Below are positions 1-8,977 of a stretch of 64,000 nucleotides of DNA, one piece after another; positions within the stretch are counted from its first letter, which is position 1, and each line of letters starts with the position of its first letter. The stretch is from Blautia hansenii DSM 20583. GTDB lineage: Bacteria > Bacillota > Clostridia > Lachnospirales > Lachnospiraceae. The stretch covers positions 1,132,001-1,196,000 of the forward strand of contig NZ_CP022413.2 in assembly GCF_002222595.2 (NCBI RefSeq). The letters are read 5' to 3'. The notes beneath the pieces are model-generated. The model was given only the letters and a program-made list of their open reading frames with translations, made no database searches and was not told the origin of the DNA. Both the position numbers and the translations under genes were made by a program.

Positions 1-766
1 TAAAAAATATCTAGGTGAAGAAATTGACATCCATGCAGGCGGTGAAGACCTTGTTTTCCCACATCATGAAAACGAAATTGCTCAGTCTGAATGCTGCAAC
101 GGAAAGCAGTTTGCAAGATACTGGATGCACAACGCTTTCTTGAATATTGACAATCGCAAAATGTCAAAATCTCTTGGAAACTTCTTTACCGTAAGAGAAA
201 TCGGAGAAAAATATGATTTACAGGTGCTTCGCTTCTTTATGTTAAATGCACATTACAGAAGTCCGCTGAATTTCAGCGCTGAGCTGATGGAAGCTTCTAA
301 AAATTCTCTGGAAAGAATTATTACTTGTGTGGAGCAGTTAAAACACCTGTTGGAAACAGCAGAAAAAACAGAAATGACAGCAGAAGAAAAAGCCTTGGAA
401 GCGGAAGTTCTGGAATATGTAAAGAAATATGAAAATTCCATGGAAGATGATTTTAATACCGCAGATGCCATTGCCGCTATTTTTGAGTTGGTTAAATTTG
501 CCAATACAAAAGCAAATGAAAACAGCACAGCAGCTTTTGTACAGTATCTTTTTGATACCATTGTGCATTTAAGCGATGTGTTAGGTCTGATTGTGAACAA
601 GGAAGCTGAAATTTTAGATGAAGAAATTGAAAAACTGATTGAAGAACGTCAGATGGCAAGAAAAGAGAAAAACTTTAAAAGAGCAGATGAAATCAGAGAT
701 GAATTGGCTACTATGGGTATCATCTTAAAAGATACAAGAGAGGGTGTACAATGGAAGCGAGCTTAA
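1..766 (+). CDS. cysS: Cysteinyl-tRNA synthetase, C-terminal part (cut by window edge)
   Basis: Class I aminoacyl-tRNA synthetase that charges tRNA-Cys in the cytoplasm. The open frame runs in from base 2 without a start, so roughly the first 200 residues lie outside the window. Visible are the FPHHENEIAQSE segment, typical of the CysRS zinc/active-site region, and KMSKSLGNF about 53 residues in, the ATP-binding signature. The rest is the helical anticodon-binding part. The gene ends 16 bp inside mrnC, which suggests translational coupling. The order cysS-mrnC-rlmB matches the Bacillus group arrangement and supports the call. Confidence 0.97.
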   Translation, partial: KKYLGEEIDIHAGGEDLVFPHHENEIAQSECCNGKQFARYWMHNAFLNIDNRKMSKSLGNFFTVREIGEKYDLQVLRFFMLNAHYRSPLNFSAELMEASKNSLERIITCVEQLKHLLETAEKTEMTAEEKALEAEVLEYVKKYENSMEDDFNTADAIAAIFELVKFANTKANENSTAAFVQYLFDTIVHLSDVLGLIVNKEAEILDEEIEKLIEERQMARKEKNFKRADEIRDELATMGIILKDTREGVQWKRA

Positions 767-1185
767 AGAAATTCAAGGAGCTGTTTGAACTGGAGGATAC
801 GGATATCAGAACCTATTCTCCTTTAACCCTTGCCTACATCGGAGATGCCATTTATGAGCTGGTTATCCGTACTATTTTAGTGGAAAAAGGAAATACTCAA
901 GTAAATAAGCTGCATCAAAGAGCCAGCAAATTAGTAAAAGCATCTGCCCAGTCAGAGATTATCGAAAAGCTGAAACCATATCTTACAGAAGAAGAAATGG
1001 GAATTTTCAAAAGAGGAAGAAATGCAAAATCCTTTACCATGGCAAAAAATGCCAGTATGTCCGATTACAGAAGAGCTACGGGATTTGAGGCGTTAATGGG
1101 ACATTTGTATCTGACAGAGCAGTGGGACAGAATGTTAGAATTGATAAAAATAGGAATTACAGAAGGAGAAAAGGATGGAGAATAA
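751..1185 (+). CDS. mrnC: Mini-ribonuclease 3 (Mini-III)
   Basis: A 144-residue RNase III-like catalytic domain without a double-stranded RNA-binding domain, the defining shape of Mini-III, which trims 23S rRNA precursor ends in Firmicutes. YIGDAIYEL (D32 predicted as a metal ligand) and the later YRRATGFEALMG segment fit the family. The gene overlaps cysS by 16 bp and rlmB by 11 bp, so the three are probably translated from one message. Length is normal and nothing is missing. Confidence 0.95.
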   Translation: MEASLKKFKELFELEDTDIRTYSPLTLAYIGDAIYELVIRTILVEKGNTQVNKLHQRASKLVKASAQSEIIEKLKPYLTEEEMGIFKRGRNAKSFTMAKNASMSDYRRATGFEALMGHLYLTEQWDRMLELIKIGITEGEKDGE

Positions 1186-1924
1186 ATTCCAGGAAACAAA
1201 GGTAGAAGGCAGAAATGCGGTTTTAGAAGCGTTTCGTTCCGGAAAATCTGTGGATAAGTTATTTGTTCTGGAAAAATGCGAGGACGGTCCGGTACGCACC
1301 ATTTTGCGTGAAGCAAAGAAGCATGATACCATGATTAAATATGTAAAAAAAGAAAGACTGGATCAGTTATCGGAAACAGGAAAACATCAGGGTGTGATTG
1401 CCATGACTGCGGCGTATAATTACGCAGAAGTAGAAGATATTCTGGCAGCAGCCAGAGAAAAAGGAGAACCGCCGTTTCTGGTATTGCTGGATAATATCGA
1501 AGACCCTCATAATCTGGGAGCAATTATCCGTACAGCAAATCTGGCAGGTGCTCATGGCGTGATTATTCCAAAGAACAGAGCCGTGGGGCTGACTGCGACG
1601 GTTGCAAGAACTTCTGCCGGAGCATTGAATTATACACCGGTTGCAAAGGTTACCAATCTTGCAAGAACCATTGAAAATCTGAAAAAAGAAGGAATTTGGT
1701 TTGTATGTGCGGATATGGGCGGAACACAGATGTACGACCTTGATTTAAAAGGCGCAATCGGACTGGTTATCGGAAACGAGGGCGACGGCGTATCAAAGCT
1801 GGTACGTGAAAAATGCGATTTTATTGCATCCATACCAATGCAGGGAAATATCGACTCTTTGAATGCCTCTGTGGCAGCAGGGGTATTGGCATACGAAATT
1901 GTAAGACAGAGAATGGGGAAATAG
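1175..1924 (+). CDS. rlmB: 23S rRNA 2'-O-methyltransferase, TrmH/RlmB family
   Basis: SPOUT-class methyltransferase, 249 residues, expected to methylate a 23S rRNA guanosine 2'-OH using S-adenosylmethionine. The N-terminal ~75 residues form the substrate-binding domain (starting VEGRNAVLEAFRSG). The three SPOUT motifs are present: NIEDPHNLGAIIRTA, LVIGNEGDGVS and SLNASVAAGV. It overlaps mrnC and is followed closely by sigH. The exact target nucleotide cannot be read from sequence; RlmB (Gm2251-type) is the usual assignment for this position in the operon. Confidence 0.92.
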   Translation: MENKFQETKVEGRNAVLEAFRSGKSVDKLFVLEKCEDGPVRTILREAKKHDTMIKYVKKERLDQLSETGKHQGVIAMTAAYNYAEVEDILAAAREKGEPPFLVLLDNIEDPHNLGAIIRTANLAGAHGVIIPKNRAVGLTATVARTSAGALNYTPVAKVTNLARTIENLKKEGIWFVCADMGGTQMYDLDLKGAIGLVIGNEGDGVSKLVREKCDFIASIPMQGNIDSLNASVAAGVLAYEIVRQRMGK

Positions 1925-1939
1925 TACAGGAATTCATTT

Positions 1940-2533
1940 ATGATGAAGGAATATGAAAATTTAAAAGATGAGGAGCTTTTTGAGCTTTTATGGCAGGGAC
2001 AGGAAGGCTTGGAGGATTACCTCATTAACAAATATAAGGGAATGGTGCTGAAGAAGGCACATGCCATGTTTCTAATCGGAGGAGAGCAGGAGGATTTAAT
2101 TCAGGAGGGTATGATTGGGCTGTTTAAGGCAGTCCGAGGATACCATCCTGACAAAAATGCTTCATTTTCCACTTTTGCTAATTTATGTATAGAAAGGCAG
2201 ATGTATAAGGCCATTGAAATTTCAGGAAGGCAGAAGCACAAGCCATTAAATTCTTACATTTCTTTAAGTGAGATGGAAGGACCGCTGTATAATGCGGAAG
2301 ATATTACACAGCAAAATCCGGAGGAAATTGTTATTGGAAAAGAAAATGTAAGCAGAATGATGGAGGAGATTAAGGAACGGTTAAGTCCTTTTGAAAATCA
2401 GGTGCTGGATGCTTATCTGGATGGAGCAGATTATCTTCAGATTGCAGAAATGACAGGAAAGCAGCCCAAGTCCATTGACAATGCACTGCAAAGAATAAAA
2501 AATAAAATTCATGGAATGGAATGGGTAAAATAA
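1940..2533 (+). CDS. sigH: RNA polymerase sigma factor, SigH type
   Basis: Sigma-70 family protein of 197 residues with region 2 (EDLIQEGMIGLFKAVRGYHPD, then the core/-10 binding helix) and a C-terminal region 4 helix-turn-helix (LQIAEMTGKQPKSIDNALQR). In Bacillus the cysS-mrnC-rlmB cluster also leads to sigH, where it directs early sporulation and stationary-phase genes. It is slightly shorter than the 218-residue Bacillus protein. The yacP/rae1 gene that normally lies between rlmB and sigH is absent. A strong terminator follows immediately. Confidence 0.9.
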   Translation: MMKEYENLKDEELFELLWQGQEGLEDYLINKYKGMVLKKAHAMFLIGGEQEDLIQEGMIGLFKAVRGYHPDKNASFSTFANLCIERQMYKAIEISGRQKHKPLNSYISLSEMEGPLYNAEDITQQNPEEIVIGKENVSRMMEEIKERLSPFENQVLDAYLDGADYLQIAEMTGKQPKSIDNALQRIKNKIHGMEWVK

Positions 2534-2592
2534 AAAGACTGTTGTATGAAAGACATACGGAGAGGTATGTGTTTTATACGTCAGTCTTTTTT
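2533..2592 (+). terminator. Long hairpin terminator after sigH
   Basis: AAAAGACTG (2533-2541) pairs with CAGTCTTTT (2582-2590). The stem continues inward through TTGTATGAAA against TTTTATACG and ACATAC against GTATGT, with several GU pairs and loop GGAGAG. A T-run follows. It shares sequence with the hairpins at 11123 and 24706. Confidence 0.85.
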
Positions 2593-2848
2593 GTATGAAA
2601 TGATTTATACAAAACAAAAAAACGGTGCATTTAGACGAAAAAATATGTAAAATATGAAAAAAATTAAATGAAATGTATGTATTTTAAGGGGTTAAATGGT
2701 TAAAATGCACAAAAATAGAACAATAATATAAAAAAACTGATTAAAAATGTAAATCATTCAAGGATGCACAGATATATACTTAAAAAAGCATTTATTATTT
2801 CATAGGAAATTGTTTTCTGTGAAATAAAATACCAGAAAGGAGAAAGGT
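2593..2848 (+). other. AT-rich intergenic region upstream of the fucosidase gene
   Basis: About 255 bases between the sigH terminator and the GH95 gene, very AT-rich with many A-tracts. TAATAT near 2727 could be a -10, but its best -35 partner is weak, so I do not call a promoter. The only clear signal is the ribosome binding site AAAGGAG just before the ATG at 2849. I see no RNA gene, no small coding gene and no convincing catabolite-repression site. Confidence 0.5.
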
Positions 2849-5800
2849 ATGAAAAGTAAAAAATTAAAGAAAGCTTTTGCAGGGTTGTGTACAGTAGCGT
2901 TAACAGTATCTTCTGTTCCGGTATCCGCACAAACAGAACAGACAAAAGCGCCGCAAAAGGAAAGCGGTTTGCGCCTTTGGTATGATGAGCCTGCTTCAAA
3001 AGGGAAAAATATTTTAAACGGAGGAAGCTTTGGAACGACAGAAGAAGACAATACATGGCAGCAGCAGACGCTTCCTATCGGCAACAGCTTTATGGGTGCA
3101 AATGTGTATGGAGAGATTGGAGAAGAAAGGCTGACATTCAATCAGAAAACCCTCTGGAACGGTGGCCCCAGTGAAAGCCGCCCGAATTATGATGGGGGAA
3201 ATAAGGAAACAGCTGACAATGGTCAGAAAATGTCCGAAGTATATAAGGAAATCATTAAATTATATAAAGAGGGCAATGATACACAGGCAAATGAGCTTGC
3301 AAAAAAACTTACCGGAGAAGTAGAAGGATATGGAGCATACCAGTCATGGGGGGATATTTATGTAGATTTCGGTTTGAAAGAAGAACAGGCAGAAAACTAT
3401 GTTCGTGACTTAAATCTGGAAAATGCAGTAGCTTCGGTAGATTTTGACTATCAGGATACAAAAATGCACCGAGAATATTTTATCAGTTATCCGGATAATG
3501 TATTGGCAATGAAATTTACTGCTGATGGTAATGAGAAATTGGATTTTGATATTTCTTTTCCAATAGATAATGCAGAGGGAGTAGCAGATAAAAAATTGGG
3601 TAAGTCTGTGAAAACCACTGTTGAAGACGATATGATTACCGTGTCAGGTGAAATGCAGGACAACCAGTTAAAACTGAATGGAAAATTAAAAGTAGAGACA
3701 GAAGGTGGAAAAGTGCAGGAAAAGGATGGGGACAAGCTTCATGTATCCGGCGCATCGGAAGCGGTTGTTTATGTTTCTGCAGATACTGATTATTTGAATA
3801 AATATCCTGATTATCGTACAGGGGAAACTGCACAGGAATTGGACGCAAGTGTAGAAAAAGCTGTGGATAAGGCTAGTAAAAAAGGATATGAGAAAGTAAA
3901 AAAAGAACATATTAAAGATTATTCTGAAATTTTTTCAAGAGTACAGTTGGATTTGGGACAGAATGTTCCGGAAAAGACAACAGATATTTTGCTGAATGAT
4001 TATAATGCAGGGAAAAATACAGAGGCAGAAAATCGTGCATTAGAGGTAATATTGTTCCAGTATGGAAGATATTTAACCATTGCTTCCTCCAGAGCAGGAG
4101 ATTTGCCCTCTAATTTACAGGGAGTATGGCAAAATCGTGTAGGAGATCACAACAGAATTCCATGGGCATCCGATTATCACATGAATGTCAACTTGCAGAT
4201 GAATTATTGGCCTACTTATTCTACTAATATGGCAGAATGTGCTACGCCTTTGATTGATTATATCAATTCTCTTGTAGAACCGGGAAAAGTAACGGCAAAA
4301 ACTTATTTTGGGGTTGAAAATGGAGGCTTTACAGCTCATACTCAGAATACGCCATTTGGATGGACCTGTCCGGGTTGGGATTTTAGCTGGGGTTGGTCAC
4401 CGGCAGCGCTTCCTTGGATTTTACAGAATTGCTGGGAATATTATGAATATACCGGTGATGTGAAATATATGGAAGAGCATATTTATCCAATGTTAAAGGA
4501 AGCAGCTCTTTTATATGACCAGATTTTGATTGAAGATGAAAAGACAGGAAGGCTTGTTTCTGCGCCTGCGTATTCACCGGAGCATGGACCTGTCACAGCA
4601 GGAAATACTTATGAACAGTCCTTAATCTGGCAGTTGTATGAAGATGCAGCTACGGCAGCAGAGATATTGGGTAAAGACGAAGATAAGGCAAAAGAATGGC
4701 GTCAACGACAGGAAAAATTAAAACCGATTGAAATCGGTGAAAGCGGTCAGATTAAAGAATGGTATACGGAAACTACTTTGGGAAGTATGGGAGAAAAAGG
4801 TCACAGACACATGTCACATTTACTGGGACTGTTTCCGGGAGATTTGATTTCCGTAGATAACGCAGAATACATGGATGCTGCCATTGTTTCTCTGAAAGAA
4901 AGAGGAGAGAAGAGTACCGGATGGGGAATGGGACAGAGAATTAACGCATGGGCAAGAACCGGAGACGGAAATCAGGCACACAAACTTATTCAAAATCTCT
5001 TCCATGACGGTATTTATCCAAACCTTTGGGATACACATACGCCATTCCAGATTGACGGAAACTTCGGTATGACATCCGGTGTGTCAGAGATGCTGATGCA
5101 GAGTAATATGGGATATATCAATATGCTGCCTTCTCTGCCGGATGTGTGGGCAAACGGAAGTGTCAAAGGACTTGTTGCAAGAGGAAATTTTGAAGTCAGC
5201 ATGAAATGGGCTGACAAAAATCTGACAGAGGCATCTGTTTTATCAAGAAACGGAGGAACTGCAACGGTTCAGACAAAGAATGCTTCTTTGGCAACGGTTT
5301 TTGATGAAAAAGGAAATCCGGTAGAGATGAAGGCTTTGACAGCAGATCGTATTTCTTTTGAAACAGAAAAGGGAAAAACTTATATTATAAAAAATATTCC
5401 GCAGAGTGTGAAAGTTCCTACCGGTCTTACAGCAGAACGTTTGGATGAGCAAAGTGTAGAACTTACATGGGATGAAGCAGAAGCGGATGGAATTTGTTTC
5501 AATGTATATCGCAAAGTAGGAAACGGAGATGTACAGTTAATCGCAAGTAATGTAAAAACCAACTCTTACAAGGATGTAACAGCATACGAAAAACTGGGTA
5601 CTATGAAATATCAGATTACAGCAGTGACTTCTGAGCTGGAGTCTGAGAAAACAGAGTTTGTTACGATAAAAGACAAAGGCGTAACTGCGGGAATGATTGA
5701 TGATACCGACAGCCATATTATCTATGAAGGTGCATGGGGCGATTGGAAAGAAGAGGTAAATTATAACGGTACAATTAAGTATCTGAATACTCCACAGGGG

Positions 5801-8008
5801 AATGAAAGTGTTTCTTTGAACTTTGTAGGAACAGGAATTGAGGTAATTACCTGTACCAACCATGACAGAGGAATAATGGAAGTTTTGATTGATGATAAGT
5901 CTTATGGAGAAATAGATACTTATAGCGCACAAACAAAGCGTCAGCAGAAAATTTTCGAAAAGGACGATTTGCCTTACGGAAACCATACAATTACTTTGAA
6001 GGTATTAAATAAGAGCAGTCAGGGAGCAGGAAAGTCTACAAAGGTAGAACTGGATGCTTTCCGTGTTCTGGATAATACGATGTCAATGCCTGCTTCTGTT
6101 CAGGTATCTGCGGTATCAGGAATTACAATTATTGGAAAAGCAAACAGTACAGTCCAAATGAAAGCAGAAATATTGCCGGAGGATGTACAAGATAAGAGTG
6201 TAACATGGTCTTCTTCTGATACTTCTATTGCAGAGGTGAATGAAAATGGTCTTGTAACGGTAAAAGAAAAAAATGGAGAAGTAAAGATTACCGCAGTATC
6301 AAAAGCAGATACTACAAAGAGTGGAGAAGTAACCTTAAAGGTAGCCTTGAAACAGGGAAATGCAAATACAGTAACAGAAATTGAAGATGCTGTACAGGAA
6401 AATGGAAAGTGGAAACCAAATCCTTCCATTACATGGAGTGAAGGCTGGTCAACATGGGACGGAGAAGCTGACAGACACCATGGTGGAACGAAGACAGAAG
6501 CAACAGGAGCAGGCAAATACTTTGAATATACCTTTACAGGAAACCAGATTGAAGTATATGTACAGAAGCATCAAAACTGTGGAAACTTCGAAATCTATCT
6601 GGATGATGAAAAAGTAGATACTTATTCCTTTGACACAGAAATTGGAACAGGAGAAGATCAGGCGCTGTTGTTTAAATCAGAAGAACTTTCCAATGAAGAA
6701 CATAAGATTAAGTGTGTGATTACTGACAGAGGCGGAAAACAGCAGGCAAATTTGGATTATTTGAAAGTATATGCCCCGGCAGACTCTTCCGTTTTGGATA
6801 AATCAAATCTTCAGGACGTTATCACAGAAGCATCTGTGTTGTCAGAAGAAGCTTATCCACAGGATAAATGGGCAGAATTACAAAAGGTATATAAAGAAGC
6901 TGTTGCTGTTATGAATAAAGATGATGCAAAACAGGATGAAATAGACAAGGCAGCAGAAGCGTTAGAAGCAGCCATTTCAGCTTTAGGAAAAGCACAGCCG
7001 CCTGTTGTGAAACAGGAAAAAGGAAAAGCTATTTTAGTAGAGTCAAAGCAGATTGTATTAGAATGGGATAAGGTACAAGGTGCAAAATCTTATGAAATTA
7101 TAGATAACGAACATCAAGTAAAGGCAGAAACAACAGATACCTTTGCAAGAGTAACGGGATTAGAGCCGGGAACGACGTATAACTTCAAGATTTATGCAGT
7201 AAATGAAGGCGGGAAATCAGAAAAAGCGATTGAAATCAATGAGGTAACAACAACAAATCCAAATGGAGAGAATACAATTCCGCCTGTTACGGATATAGCA
7301 AAAAAGGTTACAGGAAAAGATAGTGTAAAATTGACATGGAAAGCTCCGACAGATACTAAGACAGCAGGGTACATAGTTTATGTAGACGGTGCCAAGAAAG
7401 GAGTTACAGAAAAAGAAGCATTTACATTACAAGGACTTGTAAAAAATCAGATTTATGTAGTAAAAATTATAGCTTTTGATGAAGAAGGTCATAAATCTGT
7501 TCCTGCACAGTTTGCATTTTCTTTTGAAGAAGAAAAAGAAGGCTGGGTTCAGACAGGAAATGGTTGGGAGTATTATGAAAACGGAAAGAAAGCAGTTGGC
7601 TGGAAAGATATTTCAGGAACATGGTATTATTTTAATGACAATGGTATTATGGAAACCGGCTGGGCAGAAGTAAATGGTCATTGGTATTTCTTGAATGACA
7701 GCGGTGCGATGGAAACGGGCTGGGTATCCGTAAAGGGCCACTGGTACTATATGGATCAGTGGGGAGCAATGTGTACCGGCTGGGTATCCGTAAACGGCCA
7801 CTGGTATTACATGGACCAGTGGGGAGCAATGTGCACCGGCTGGGTATCCGTAAAGGGCCACTGGTATTACATGGACCAGTGGGGAGCAATGCAGACCGGC
7901 TGGGTATTTGTAGGAGGATATTGGTATTATCTAAATGCAGATGGAGCAATGGCATCTAATCAGTGGATTGATGGATATTACGTAGGAGCATCCGGACAGA
8001 TGATATAA
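2849..8008 (+). CDS. Secreted GH95 alpha-L-fucosidase with binding domains and cell-wall repeats
   Basis: A 1719-residue exported enzyme predicted to release alpha-1,2-linked L-fucose from host glycans at the cell surface. Residues 1-27 are a signal peptide (cleavage near VSA-QTE). The GH95 region spans about 40-850; by alignment with Bifidobacterium AfcA the catalytic residues are present: N446 and N448 in MNVNLQMNYWPT, E578 in SPEHGP, D736 in QIDGNFG. Then come a fibronectin type III domain (~852-945), a carbohydrate-binding-like beta-sandwich (~955-1075), a Big_2 Ig domain (~1082-1167), a second similar sandwich (~1175-1308), a FIVAR helical segment (~1316-1385), two fibronectin-like domains (~1388-1560), and seven or so choline-binding-type repeats (GWV..GHWYYMDQWGAM) to the end. 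Monocistronic by spacing. Linkage specificity is inferred from the family. Confidence 0.93.
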   Translation: MKSKKLKKAFAGLCTVALTVSSVPVSAQTEQTKAPQKESGLRLWYDEPASKGKNILNGGSFGTTEEDNTWQQQTLPIGNSFMGANVYGEIGEERLTFNQKTLWNGGPSESRPNYDGGNKETADNGQKMSEVYKEIIKLYKEGNDTQANELAKKLTGEVEGYGAYQSWGDIYVDFGLKEEQAENYVRDLNLENAVASVDFDYQDTKMHREYFISYPDNVLAMKFTADGNEKLDFDISFPIDNAEGVADKKLGKSVKTTVEDDMITVSGEMQDNQLKLNGKLKVETEGGKVQEKDGDKLHVSGASEAVVYVSADTDYLNKYPDYRTGETAQELDASVEKAVDKASKKGYEKVKKEHIKDYSEIFSRVQLDLGQNVPEKTTDILLNDYNAGKNTEAENRALEVILFQYGRYLTIASSRAGDLPSNLQGVWQNRVGDHNRIPWASDYHMNVNLQMNYWPTYSTNMAECATPLIDYINSLVEPGKVTAKTYFGVENGGFTAHTQNTPFGWTCPGWDFSWGWSPAALPWILQNCWEYYEYTGDVKYMEEHIYPMLKEAALLYDQILIEDEKTGRLVSAPAYSPEHGPVTAGNTYEQSLIWQLYEDAATAAEILGKDEDKAKEWRQRQEKLKPIEIGESGQIKEWYTETTLGSMGEKGHRHMSHLLGLFPGDLISVDNAEYMDAAIVSLKERGEKSTGWGMGQRINAWARTGDGNQAHKLIQNLFHDGIYPNLWDTHTPFQIDGNFGMTSGVSEMLMQSNMGYINMLPSLPDVWANGSVKGLVARGNFEVSMKWADKNLTEASVLSRNGGTATVQTKNASLATVFDEKGNPVEMKALTADRISFETEKGKTYIIKNIPQSVKVPTGLTAERLDEQSVELTWDEAEADGICFNVYRKVGNGDVQLIASNVKTNSYKDVTAYEKLGTMKYQITAVTSELESEKTEFVTIKDKGVTAGMIDDTDSHIIYEGAWGDWKEEVNYNGTIKYLNTPQGNESVSLNFVGTGIEVITCTNHDRGIMEVLIDDKSYGEIDTYSAQTKRQQKIFEKDDLPYGNHTITLKVLNKSSQGAGKSTKVELDAFRVLDNTMSMPASVQVSAVSGITIIGKANSTVQMKAEILPEDVQDKSVTWSSSDTSIAEVNENGLVTVKEKNGEVKITAVSKADTTKSGEVTLKVALKQGNANTVTEIEDAVQENGKWKPNPSITWSEGWSTWDGEADRHHGGTKTEATGAGKYFEYTFTGNQIEVYVQKHQNCGNFEIYLDDEKVDTYSFDTEIGTGEDQALLFKSEELSNEEHKIKCVITDRGGKQQANLDYLKVYAPADSSVLDKSNLQDVITEASVLSEEAYPQDKWAELQKVYKEAVAVMNKDDAKQDEIDKAAEALEAAISALGKAQPPVVKQEKGKAILVESKQIVLEWDKVQGAKSYEIIDNEHQVKAETTDTFARVTGLEPGTTYNFKIYAVNEGGKSEKAIEINEVTTTNPNGENTIPPVTDIAKKVTGKDSVKLTWKAPTDTKTAGYIVYVDGAKKGVTEKEAFTLQGLVKNQIYVVKIIAFDEEGHKSVPAQFAFSFEEEKEGWVQTGNGWEYYENGKKAVGWKDISGTWYYFNDNGIMETGWAEVNGHWYFLNDSGAMETGWVSVKGHWYYMDQWGAMCTGWVSVNGHWYYMDQWGAMCTGWVSVKGHWYYMDQWGAMQTGWVFVGGYWYYLNADGAMASNQWIDGYYVGASGQMI
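7718..7897 (+). repeat. Three near-identical 60-bp tandem repeats
   Basis: Units start at 7718, 7778 and 7838, each beginning GGCTGGGTATCCGTAAA and encoding one 20-residue cell-wall-binding repeat. They differ at only a few positions, whereas the flanking repeats of the same protein are more diverged. This indicates recent unit duplication in the anchor region, a place where copy number can vary between strains. Confidence 0.95.
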
Positions 8009-8053
8009 AGGGCATAAGAAAAGACTATTTAAAAGATATGAAATTTTAATTGA

Positions 8054-8110
8054 AAGAAGTTGCTGCTTTAATGATTAAAAAACTGAGAAGTGGCAGCTTC
8101 TTTATATTTA
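8054..8110 (+). terminator. Hairpin terminator after the fucosidase gene
   Basis: AAAGAAGTTGCTGCTT (8054-8069) pairs along its full length, counting GU pairs, with AAGTGGCAGCTTCTTT (8089-8104). The following T-run is weak and interrupted (ATATTT), so termination strength is uncertain. Confidence 0.65.
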
Positions 8111-8157
8111 AAGAAAAATAAAAGGTTGCGCAACAGCGTAATTTCTTATAAAATAAT

Positions 8158-8187
8158 AAAAACCCTTGAAATATCAAGGGTTTTTAA
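8158..8187 (-). terminator. Terminator of tRNA-Thr
   Basis: Perfect hairpin AACCCTTGA / TCAAGGGTT with an AATA-type loop just beyond the tRNA 3' end. On the minus strand it is followed by a T-rich run. Confidence 0.85.
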
Positions 8188-8188
8188 A

Positions 8189-8261
8189 AGCTGCCAAGCG
8201 GACTTGAACCGCCGACCTCCGCCTTACCAAGGCGACGCTCTACCGACTGAGCCATGGCAGC
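8189..8261 (-). tRNA. tRNA-Thr (GGT anticodon)
   Basis: A 73-nt cloverleaf: acceptor GCTGCCA pairs with TGGCAGC, D arm GCTC/GAGC, anticodon stem TCGCC/GGCGG around loop TTGGTAA, which puts GGT at the anticodon (codon ACC), and T arm with TTCAAGT. The discriminator is T and the CCA end is not encoded, so it must be added by nucleotidyltransferase. It has its own promoter and terminator. Confidence 0.95.
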
Positions 8262-8289
8262 AACTTATTTTGTCGTTTCACAATTATGA

Positions 8290-8318
8290 ATTTTATCAAA
8301 AAAAAGGATGGGTGTCAA
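8290..8318 (-). promoter_or_regulatory. Promoter of tRNA-Thr
   Basis: On the minus strand TTGACA (8313-8318), 17-nt spacer, TAAAAT (8290-8295), a near-consensus sigma-A promoter about 28 bases before the tRNA 5' end. Confidence 0.85.
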
Positions 8319-8348
8319 CCCTTTTTTCTATTTTTCAGGAGGGAACAG

Positions 8349-8945
8349 ATGGGAAAAAGAATACATGGGATTTTGCTGGCGGCAGGATTTTCACATAGGT
8401 TTCGGGGAAATAAATTATTGTATCCTTTGAAAGGAAAAGCGCTGTATCTTCATTTGACAGAACGTTTGGAAAAGCTTTTAAAAAAAGGGACATTGGACAG
8501 TTTGGTAATGGTTACACAGTATGATGAAATTCTTCAGGAAATGAAGAAAAGAAAGATAGAAGCAATAAAAAATGAGAACAGCCGACAGGGGATTTCATCT
8601 TCTTTAAAATTGGGGCTTTGTAAGGCACAGGAGTTTGAAGAAAAAGAGGACGAGAATTATTATATATTCTTTGTGACAGACCAACCGTATTTGCAAGAGA
8701 AAACAATAGAAGATTTTTTGTGGGCTTTTGTTCAAACGGGTAAAACCATTGGCTGTGTAAAATGTGGAAAAGAAATGGGAAATCCCGTTATTTTTCATGA
8801 AAAATATAAAGAAGAGCTGGAATGTTTGCAAGGGGATAAAGGGGGAAAATGCGTACTGCGAAAGTATGAAAAAGAAGTGTTTTATTTTGAAGTAGAAGAT
8901 AAAAAAGAATTACAGGATATTGATGAAAGAGGAGAATTGCCTTAA
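8349..8945 (+). CDS. MobA/MocA-like nucleotidyltransferase
   Basis: A 198-residue NTP-transferase 3 family protein. The N-terminal signature GILLAAGFSHRFRGNKLL (about residues 6-23) is the nucleotide-binding loop of this fold; relatives transfer CMP or GMP onto molybdopterin-type cofactors (MocA, MobA). Later TDQPYL fits the metal-binding DQP motif, and GNPVIF is also typical. The start was chosen at the ATG preceded by AGGAGGG; an upstream in-frame ATG lacks a ribosome binding site. No molybdenum cofactor genes are nearby, so the substrate is unknown. Confidence 0.8.
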   Translation: MGKRIHGILLAAGFSHRFRGNKLLYPLKGKALYLHLTERLEKLLKKGTLDSLVMVTQYDEILQEMKKRKIEAIKNENSRQGISSSLKLGLCKAQEFEEKEDENYYIFFVTDQPYLQEKTIEDFLWAFVQTGKTIGCVKCGKEMGNPVIFHEKYKEELECLQGDKGGKCVLRKYEKEVFYFEVEDKKELQDIDERGELP

Positions 8946-8965
8946 ATGGGAACGCTCCTCTTTTT
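8927..8965 (+). terminator. Terminator overlapping the end of the nucleotidyltransferase gene
   Basis: AAGAGGAG (8927-8934, inside the coding end) pairs with CTCCTCTT, followed by TTTTT. It lies between convergent genes, the other being luxS. Confidence 0.7.
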
Positions 8966-8977
8966 AGTAGAAAAAAA

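Noticed and set aside
6100..6516. Antisense open frames inside the fucosidase gene and similar ones elsewhere
   Set aside because: They mirror strongly coding sequence on the other strand, lack ribosome sites and resemble no family.
7718..7897. Regularly spaced 60-bp repeats, considered as a CRISPR array
   Set aside because: The whole unit repeats without unique spacers, stays in frame and encodes 20-residue wall-binding motifs.
8090..8398. Long open frame across tRNA-Thr
   Set aside because: It reads through the tRNA and its terminator, has no ribosome site and no recognisable protein features.
8938..8965. Possible small gene between the nucleotidyltransferase gene and luxS
   Set aside because: The gap is only about 30 bases and is filled by a terminator.
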